Below, piece by piece: positions 6,681-11,927 of a stretch of 11,927 nucleotides of DNA. Both the position numbers and the translations under genes were made by a program. Under the pieces are notes generated by a model, which saw only the letters and a program-made list of their open reading frames with translations, was not told the origin of the DNA and ran no database searches. The stretch comes from DATEVL01 sp035471625 (GTDB taxonomy: Bacteria; Chloroflexota; Anaerolineae; Anaerolineales; E44-bin32), in contig DATIPT010000062.1 in assembly GCA_035471625.1 (NCBI GenBank), positions 1-11,927 on the forward strand, read 5' to 3'. Numbering within the stretch: the first letter of the stretch is position 1; every line of letters starts with the position of its first letter.

Positions 6681-6697
6681 CTGTAATGTCCCTGTAA
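6681..6697 (+). repeat. Tandem CTGTAA boxes upstream of the signalling operon promoter
   Basis: CTGTAA occurs at 6681-6686 and again at 6692-6697, an 11-base period that places both copies on the same face of the helix. They lie about 40 and 50 bases upstream of the predicted start site, where an activator dimer would contact RNA polymerase. A binding role is inference; the copies are short. Confidence 0.4.
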
Positions 6698-6718
6698 AGT
6701 GGGCGATCAGAGGCCGGT

Positions 6719-6727
6719 TGGTATAAT
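6719..6727 (+). promoter_or_regulatory. Extended -10 promoter of the two-receiver / sensor operon
   Basis: TGGTATAAT (6719-6727) is a perfect TATAAT with the upstream TG of extended -10 promoters. At the 17-base position the -35 region reads GTGGGC, far from consensus, so recognition should depend on the extended -10 or on an activator. Transcription would begin near 6734, leaving a leader of about 40 bases before the first receiver gene. Confidence 0.7.
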
Positions 6728-6771
6728 TTGGGTGCGCTTGGACTGGCTCCGAACCCTGGAGGGCTCGGCTG

Positions 6772-7167
6772 GTGCCCACGATTCTCTGCGTGGAAGATAA
6801 CCCGGAGAACCGAGTGCTCGTCCGCCGGATCCTCCTGGCGGAGGGACACACGGTGCTCGAAGCCGCCAATGCCTTTGAAGGGCTTCAGTTGGCCCTGGCC
6901 CACCAGCCCGACTTGATCCTGATCGACGTCAACATGCCGCAGATCGACGGGTTGACGCTGGCCGCGCGGCTCAGGAGCTACCCCACGTTGAGCCGTGTCC
7001 CCCTCGTAGCCATCACGGCCAACGTCATGCGCGGCGACCGCGAGCGCAGCCTGGCCGCCGGTTGCGACGGCTACATCCAGAAGCCAATCGATGTCGACAT
7101 GCTCCCGGCGCAGGTCGCACGCTTCTTGCAACCCCAAGCCGTGCTCATGCTGGAGGGTCATGGATGA
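6772..7167 (+). CDS. Single-domain response regulator (DivK/CheY-like receiver), first of two
   Basis: A stand-alone phosphoreceiver of 131 residues with no output domain. Key positions are all present: acidic pair E8-D9 (ILCVEDN), phospho-acceptor D52 (LILIDVNMPQIDG), T82 (VAITAN) and K104 (GYIQKPID). The VEDNPENR opening and the IQKPI ending resemble DivK-type and hybrid-kinase receivers, which act by protein contact or as phosphorelay intermediates. The GTG start is supported by GGAGGG (6758-6763) eight bases upstream. It is the first gene after the extended -10 promoter and overlaps the second receiver through ATGA, so both are expected to be made in step. The cognate kinase is not in the window. 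Confidence 0.93.
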   Translation: MPTILCVEDNPENRVLVRRILLAEGHTVLEAANAFEGLQLALAHQPDLILIDVNMPQIDGLTLAARLRSYPTLSRVPLVAITANVMRGDRERSLAAGCDGYIQKPIDVDMLPAQVARFLQPQAVLMLEGHG

Positions 7168-7571
7168 AGACCGCCGTCCGGGATATCACCGTCCTGATTG
7201 TCGAAGACAACGTCTCGAACTTCGTCCTGATGGCTCGCATGCTCGGGTTCCTCGGGCTGACGTGCGAGTGGAAGACCTCCGGCTTCGAAGTCGTCGAGTA
7301 CGCCGACACTCTTCCCCGGATCGACCTGATTCTGATGGACATCCGCCTTCCCTACGAGGATGGCTACCAGGCGCTGCGCAAGTTGCGTGAATCCGAGTCG
7401 CTCAAGCACATCCCGGTCGTCGCCGTGACCGCCTATGCCAGCGATGACCAGATGAACCGGGCGCGTGCCGCCGGGTTCGATGGGTTCATCGGCAAGCCGC
7501 TCGACGCAGATCGCTTCCCGGAACAGGTTCGCCGGATCCTGGACGGGGAGCCGGTCTGGGAGGTGGAGTAG
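7164..7571 (+). CDS. Single-domain response regulator (DivK/CheY-like receiver), second of two
   Basis: A 135-residue receiver with phosphorylation residues E14-D15 (LIVEDN), D59 (LILMDIRLPYEDG), T89 (VAVTAY) and K111 (FIGKPLD), and no DNA-binding or enzymatic output domain. The start at the ATG of the ATGA overlap with the first receiver is chosen because GGAGGG (7152-7157) lies six bases upstream and the receiver fold begins at residue 8; the frame extends further upstream but that part lies inside the first receiver gene and is not receiver-like. It resembles the first receiver but is clearly divergent, so the two probably serve different partners. The next gene starts two bases after its stop. 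Confidence 0.93.
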   Translation: MKTAVRDITVLIVEDNVSNFVLMARMLGFLGLTCEWKTSGFEVVEYADTLPRIDLILMDIRLPYEDGYQALRKLRESESLKHIPVVAVTAYASDDQMNRARAAGFDGFIGKPLDADRFPEQVRRILDGEPVWEVE

Positions 7572-7573
7572 TC

Positions 7574-9505
7574 GTGCAGCGCGCTGACACGCAGCCCCTG
7601 GCCCGGCCGGCCGCACCGCGCAGTCGTCTCGGTACGAGGCTGGCGCTCGTCCTCCTCCCGCTCGTCCTCATCCCCCTGATCCTCATGGGCGGGGCGGCCT
7701 ATCTGAGATCACGCGACATCCTGGAGACGCAGGCCAAGTCGCAGCTCGGCGCCCTGACCCAGGCCCAGCTTGAGATCCTCCGGGAATGGTCACGGGTTCG
7801 CGAACAGCAGCTGCAGCTGGGCTCACAGCGAGCCGAGATCCGTTCCCCGCTCGAAGCCATGATGGGCGAAGCGCCGGGAACCGCAGTCTCGGCTGCCGCC
7901 CGAGCGGACCTGCGCGAGGCGTTGACCGGACTGCTGCGACGCGGCGAGGAGACGATGTTTAGCGAGGTGATGCTGGTTCGGCTGCAGGACGGCGCCATCG
8001 TCGCTTCGACCAGCCCCGAGATCGAGGGCCAGGTGCTGGCCCCCGTGCGCGACCAAGACATCCCGATCGACCGGCTCACGACAACCCCGGCGTTCAACGA
8101 CCCGATCTTCGCCCCGGGGAACCTGGCGATGGTGACCTCCATCCCGGTGCTCTCCCCGGAGAGCGGGCAGGCGGCCGGACTCTTGATCGGCGTCAACCGG
8201 GGAATCCGTATCGGCCAAGTGATGGAAGAGATGCAGGTCCTGTGGCAGAGCCAGGGCGCATATGTTGTCGAGCGCGGGCGGGCCTTCCTGGCCCTGCATC
8301 CGGATGTCCGCGTCTTGCTGGATCGCTACTCGATGGAGCCGCGCGCCGAGACCGGCAGCGTCCATCCAGTCTTCGGCCTGGCGGTGGCCTCCCCCGAAGG
8401 CAGCTATGAACACGAGGTGCCCGCCGAGGGACTCAACGAGATCGGCGCCTACCAGTGGGCCCCGGAATGGGACATGGGGGTCGCCCTGGAAATCCCCGCC
8501 GACGACATCTTCAGTGAACTGGTCAGCCTGGCTCCGTTCACGATCGGCCTCATCATCGTGGCGGCCCTGGTGAGCTTCGTGGTTGTGCTGATCGCGACCA
8601 ATCGCATGCTCCGTCCTTTGGGAGAGCTGACGACGTTCGCCGAGCGGATCTCGCGCGGCGAATGGAACTACCGTGTCCCGGCCGAGCGCAACGATGAGAT
8701 CGGAACGCTGGCGGGCGGCTTCAACCGCATGGCCGACGACCTCCGCGGGCTCTACGGCTCTCTGGAGGCGCGCGTCGAAGAGCGCACCCGCCAGATTCGA
8801 ACCGCCGCCGAGGTCGCCCACGCCGTAACCTCAACCCCGGACCTCGACGAGTTGCTGCGCCGGGCGGTGGATCTGATCCAAGACCGGTTCGGCTACTACC
8901 ACGTCACGATCTTCTTGCTGGACCGGGAGGGGAAGCAGGCCGTCGTCCGCGAGTCGACTGGCGAGGTCGGTCAGGTGATGAAGGCGCGGGGCCACAGCCT
9001 GGCCGTTGGGTCCCAATCGATCATCGGATGGGTCACCGCCAACAACCAGTCCCGAATCGCCTCGGATGTCGGGCGCGACCCGGTGCATTTCAAGAACGAA
9101 CTCCTCCCGGAGACACGATCCGAGGCGGCCGTGCCGCTTCAGGTCGGCGGACGGGTCCTGGGCGCCTTGGATGTGCAGAGCACACAGCCGAACGCCTTCC
9201 GCGCCGAGGATCTGGAAGTCCTTCAGACGCTCGCCGATCAGCTGAGCGCGGCGATCCAGAATGCCCGACTCGCCCAGCAGTCGGCCATTGCCGCCGACCG
9301 GGCGCGACTGATGAGTTCAGTAACCGGCCAATTCGGCGGCCTGATGGACGTCGAGCGCGTCCTGGAGACCGCCGCCCATTCCCTGCATGAAGCCCTGGGA
9401 CGACCCGAGATCTTGATCACCATGGCAGCCGGCGAGATCCCGTCACCCGACCAGGGCGGCAACGGCCACGACGATTCCGGTTCGCCGGGAGCGCCCCCGG
9501 CATGA
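7574..9505 (+). CDS. Membrane sensor protein: dCache-like ectodomain, HAMP and GAF, no kinase domain
   Basis: A 643-residue membrane signalling protein. A basic N-terminus leads to TM1 (about 22-44), then an extracytoplasmic region (about 45-320) with the look of a double Cache ligand-binding domain (FSEVMLVRLQDGAIVAST, then MVTSIPVLSPESGQAAGLL). TM2 follows (about 321-341), then a HAMP linker (342-397; MLRPLGELT, NDEIGTLAGGFNRMADDLR), a coiled coil and a GAF domain (about 424-566). The C-terminus holds a short GAF-like beginning (578-617) that stops early and a Gly/Pro/Asp-rich tail. No H-box, HATPase, GGDEF, EAL or MCP signalling tip is visible, so it cannot transmit a phosphate by itself. 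The GTG start follows GGAGGTGGA (7559-7567), which overlaps the end of the second receiver gene. It overlaps the next gene by ATGA. The GAF ligand and ectodomain ligand are unknown. Confidence 0.88.
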   Translation: MQRADTQPLARPAAPRSRLGTRLALVLLPLVLIPLILMGGAAYLRSRDILETQAKSQLGALTQAQLEILREWSRVREQQLQLGSQRAEIRSPLEAMMGEAPGTAVSAAARADLREALTGLLRRGEETMFSEVMLVRLQDGAIVASTSPEIEGQVLAPVRDQDIPIDRLTTTPAFNDPIFAPGNLAMVTSIPVLSPESGQAAGLLIGVNRGIRIGQVMEEMQVLWQSQGAYVVERGRAFLALHPDVRVLLDRYSMEPRAETGSVHPVFGLAVASPEGSYEHEVPAEGLNEIGAYQWAPEWDMGVALEIPADDIFSELVSLAPFTIGLIIVAALVSFVVVLIATNRMLRPLGELTTFAERISRGEWNYRVPAERNDEIGTLAGGFNRMADDLRGLYGSLEARVEERTRQIRTAAEVAHAVTSTPDLDELLRRAVDLIQDRFGYYHVTIFLLDREGKQAVVRESTGEVGQVMKARGHSLAVGSQSIIGWVTANNQSRIASDVGRDPVHFKNELLPETRSEAAVPLQVGGRVLGALDVQSTQPNAFRAEDLEVLQTLADQLSAAIQNARLAQQSAIAADRARLMSSVTGQFGGLMDVERVLETAAHSLHEALGRPEILITMAAGEIPSPDQGGNGHDDSGSPGAPPA

Positions 9506-11469
9506 GCGACACGACGCGTCTCCTGGAACTCCTCGCCGGCCTCCTGGTTGCGATCGGCGCCGGCTTCATGCTGGCCGCCTTCCTCGCCGGGCGCAGAACC
9601 GCGTCGGACATCCCGTCCGAGCTCCTCCGACGGTGGCGTCTGATCACGGCGTTCATGGCTTTCTTCCTGGCCGGCTACATCCTGTTCGCGGTCGCGCTCC
9701 TCCTCAACGTCCCGATCCCCGAGGCCTTGGTCGCCGGGACAGTCTTCTTCGGCGGTGCCGTCTTCGTGTTCCTCGTCGTAGACCTGACGCGCCGAACCCT
9801 ACGGCGCGTCAAGGAAGCCGAACAAGACCTCCGCAACCTGACCGAATCGCTAGAGCGGCAGGTTGCCGACCGAGCCCGCGCCGCCGAGCGTCGGGCGCTG
9901 CAGCTGCAGACCACGGCCGAGATCGCCAGGATCGCCGTCGAGGCGGGCGATGCCGGGCCGCTCATGGTCCAGGCCACCGAACTCATCCGGGACCGGTTCG
10001 GCTTCTACCACGCGTCCGTCTTCTCCCTGGATGAGACGGGCAATTGGGCCGTCCTGAGGGCAAGCACGGGCGAGGCCGGACGAGCCCTTCTGTCGCGCAG
10101 CCACCGCCTGGCGGTCGGCTCGCCCAGCATGGTCGGCTGGACGAGCGCCAACCGCCTGCCACGCGTCTCGAACGACGTCGAGCGCGATCCGTTCCACTAC
10201 AAGAACCCTTTGCTTCCCGACACGCGCTCCGAGCTCTCCCTCCCGATGCTCGTCGGGGGACGCCTCATCGGGGTACTGGATGTACAGAGCACCGAGGTCG
10301 ATGCGTTCCAAGAGGAAGACGTGCGCGCCCTCGAGGCCATCGCCGGCGAGCTGGCGATTGCCATCGACAACGCCCGACTCGTACGGGAGACCCAGGAAGA
10401 GCTCTCCCGCACCGAAGGCCTCGTCACCGGACGGGCCCGCGATTCCTGGGCCCGGTTCGCCCGATCGGGCGTCCCGACGATGTTGCGCGTGGGCGCCACG
10501 GATGGCGAGTTCCGCGAGTCGAGCCTGACGCTGGCGAACCAGGCAGCCGACACCGGCGTGACGGCACGTTCCCCCGACGGCAGCGAGGTCGCTGTGCCGG
10601 TCCTCGTTCGGGGCGAGGCGGTCGCCACGATCACGGCTCGTCGACCGGTGGAAGGCGAGACCTGGTCTGAGGATGACATCCAGGTGATCGAGGCCGCCGC
10701 CGCCCAGGTCGGCCTGGCGCTGGAGGCCGCCCGCCAGTATGCCGAGGAACAGCGCCGGGTGGCTGAGCTGGAGGTCGTCAATCGCGTATCCCAGGCGGTC
10801 TCCCAGCTGCTTCGCCTGGACTCGCTGTACCGTGTTGTCTATGCGCAAATCTCTCAGGTTCTTCCAGACACTGACATGGCCATCGGCCTGTACGACTCGG
10901 CGACCGACCAGATCGAATTCCCCTTCTGGTCCGAAGACGGCGAGGCCTCCGAGCGTCCGCTGACCCCGCTGGGGAACGACCTGGCGAGCTACGTCCTGCG
11001 CACACGCCAGCCGCTGACCCTCACGGACGACCTGGAGGGTCAGGCCTCGGTCCTGGAGTTGGACCTCCCCGAGCGCCCACCGCTCTCGTGGATGGGCGCC
11101 CCGCTCCTGGCGGGCGAGACATTGCTGGGGATCATCGTTGTCTCCGATCGTCGGCGGGAAGGAAGCTTCACCGACGACGACTCGGCCCTTCTGGCCACGG
11201 TCGCCAGCCAGGTGGCCACCGCGATCCAGAACAATCGCCTGATTGAGGAGACGCAGCGCGCTGCCCGTCGTGAGCGGCTGATCCACGAGATCGCAAGCAA
11301 GATGCGCCGCGCCCCCGATATTCGCAGCATCCTCGATACAACGGCGCGCGAGGTCGGCCGGGCGCTCAACGCTTCGCGCGCCTCGGTCCGCCTGGGTGAG
11401 ACCCGCCCATCGCCCGAACCCGGACTGGGGGAGGCCGGAACCCCGGCGGACGAGGAGACGGGCGGATGA
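9502..11469 (+). CDS. Three-TM membrane protein with multiple GAF domains, no kinase domain
   Basis: A 655-residue protein with three predicted membrane helices (about 8-29, 46-69, 73-95) and very short outside loops, so little extracytoplasmic sensing is expected. A coiled coil (about 98-140) leads to GAF1 (about 150-297), a second GAF-like region (about 325-412) in which only the C-terminal strands and helix are clear (VAVPVLVRGEAVATI, IEAAAAQVGLALEAAR), and GAF3 (about 436-580). Residues 588-632 form the opening helix and first strand of another GAF-like unit that ends abruptly, followed by a Pro/Gly/Glu tail. GAF1 aligns without gaps to the GAF of the preceding protein at roughly half identity by hand count. 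No catalytic output domain is seen. The ATG start is within an ATGA overlap, with GGGAG ten bases upstream; the next gene again overlaps by ATGA. It probably works in a complex with the flanking Cache sensors. Confidence 0.85.
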   Translation: MSDTTRLLELLAGLLVAIGAGFMLAAFLAGRRTASDIPSELLRRWRLITAFMAFFLAGYILFAVALLLNVPIPEALVAGTVFFGGAVFVFLVVDLTRRTLRRVKEAEQDLRNLTESLERQVADRARAAERRALQLQTTAEIARIAVEAGDAGPLMVQATELIRDRFGFYHASVFSLDETGNWAVLRASTGEAGRALLSRSHRLAVGSPSMVGWTSANRLPRVSNDVERDPFHYKNPLLPDTRSELSLPMLVGGRLIGVLDVQSTEVDAFQEEDVRALEAIAGELAIAIDNARLVRETQEELSRTEGLVTGRARDSWARFARSGVPTMLRVGATDGEFRESSLTLANQAADTGVTARSPDGSEVAVPVLVRGEAVATITARRPVEGETWSEDDIQVIEAAAAQVGLALEAARQYAEEQRRVAELEVVNRVSQAVSQLLRLDSLYRVVYAQISQVLPDTDMAIGLYDSATDQIEFPFWSEDGEASERPLTPLGNDLASYVLRTRQPLTLTDDLEGQASVLELDLPERPPLSWMGAPLLAGETLLGIIVVSDRRREGSFTDDDSALLATVASQVATAIQNNRLIEETQRAARRERLIHEIASKMRRAPDIRSILDTTAREVGRALNASRASVRLGETRPSPEPGLGEAGTPADEETGG

Positions 11470-11927
11470 CCGCCTCGCCCGCGCCGGCCCGAAGACGCGA
11501 AAGCCTCAGCCTTCGGCTGACGATCTACATTCTGCCCCTGGTGATCATCCCGCTGATCGTGGCGGGCGCCGCCGCCTACATTCGGGCACAAGAGCTGGTT
11601 CGCGGGCAGGCCACCGCCCAGCTCTCGAGCTCGGCCATCGCTGAATTCAAGATCCTCCAGGACTGGACCCGGGCCCGCGAGGACCGCGTCAGCCTGCTCG
11701 CCCAATCCAGCGAGATGCGCGGGGCCGTCGCGACCGTTCTCGCCCAACCCAACTCGGCCACAGGACGGGCTGCCCTGCTGGAGCTCCTACGGGGATCGCT
11801 TGCGGTCGGGAACGAAGTCGTGTTCAGCGATTTGCTCGTCGTCCGTTCCGCCGACAACCGCGTCGTCATGGCGAGCAACCCCGGCCTGGCCGGGCGCCCG
11901 GTTCCCGCCGTCGAAACCGGCGCGGTG
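11466..11927 (+). CDS. Second dCache-type membrane sensor, 3' end outside the window
   Basis: The first 154 codons of a gene that runs off the right edge. Basic N-terminus (ARRRES), then TM1 (about 18-39; LPLVIIPLIVAGAAAYIR), then the start of an extracytoplasmic domain. It is a clear paralogue of the Cache-HAMP-GAF protein encoded at 7574: ILPLVIIPLI matches LLPLVLIPLI, KILQDWTRARED matches EILREWSRVREQ, and EVVFSDLLVVRSADNRVVMAS matches the Cache strand segment of that protein. The ATG is in an ATGA overlap with the preceding gene, with GAGGAG (11452-11457) eight bases upstream. By analogy HAMP and GAF regions should follow, possibly with the missing kinase or other output, but that lies outside the window. 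Confidence 0.88.
   Translation, partial: MTASPAPARRRESLSLRLTIYILPLVIIPLIVAGAAAYIRAQELVRGQATAQLSSSAIAEFKILQDWTRAREDRVSLLAQSSEMRGAVATVLAQPNSATGRAALLELLRGSLAVGNEVVFSDLLVVRSADNRVVMASNPGLAGRPVPAVETGAV

Noticed and set aside
6358..7161. 267-codon open frame on the minus strand across the tRNA, promoter and first receiver
   Set aside because: It would cover a complete tRNA and a good receiver gene, and its product shows no family motifs.
7062..7163. Longer start for the second receiver
   Set aside because: The extra 34 codons are inside the first receiver gene and do not look like receiver sequence, while ATG at 7164 has GGAGGG six bases upstream and forms an ATGA overlap.
9850..11286. 478-codon open frame on the minus strand
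   Set aside because: Antisense to the multi-GAF gene, whose GAF motifs and ATGA couplings on the plus strand are convincing; no family resemblance in the antisense product.
1..11927. CRISPR arrays, insertion sequences, transposases, integrases or phage genes
   Set aside because: No spaced repeat series and no transposase, integrase or phage motif was seen on either strand.

Overview
This is a gene-dense, high-GC bacterial window (roughly two-thirds G+C by eye) with every recognisable gene on the + strand. Short intergenic gaps, ATGA stop/start overlaps, GTG and TTG starts, kinase-less multi-GAF/HAMP proteins beside stand-alone receivers, and sigma70-type promoters with perfect TATAAT boxes together suggest a Chloroflexota bacterium, probably Anaerolineae-like. 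That placement is inference from gene style; there is no phylogenetic marker in the window.

Region 1 (1-2894) is the 3' part of a branched-chain/polar amino acid ABC importer operon: the end of livM (permease, running off the left edge), livG and livF (the two ATPases). The binding protein and LivH permease expected for this family are presumably upstream. Region 2 (2895-5201) continues on the same strand with an ornithine cyclodeaminase/mu-crystallin family enzyme and a DadA/SoxB-type FAD-dependent amine oxidoreductase. Together with the importer these look like uptake plus oxidation or reduction of an amino acid, imino acid or N-substituted amino acid; the substrate cannot be read from sequence. 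Region 3 (5182-6339) is cinA, overlapping the oxidoreductase by 20 bases; its N-terminal MoaB-like domain is intact but the C-terminal deamidase-like domain is short and has lost its signature motif.

Region 4 (6336-6771) holds a tRNA-Gly(CCC) gene with a near-consensus promoter whose -35 box overlaps the cinA stop codon, a probable terminator hairpin, and about 300 bases without a gene that are rich in inverted repeats. It ends with an extended -10 promoter preceded by two CTGTAA copies 11 bases apart.

Region 5 (6772-11927) is a tightly coupled signalling operon: two single-domain response regulators, a dCache-HAMP-GAF membrane sensor, a three-TM multi-GAF membrane protein, and the beginning of a second dCache-type sensor paralogous to the first. 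No histidine kinase, GGDEF or other output domain is present in the window, so the effector is either downstream or elsewhere. This sensor array without a visible transmitter is the most interesting part of the window.
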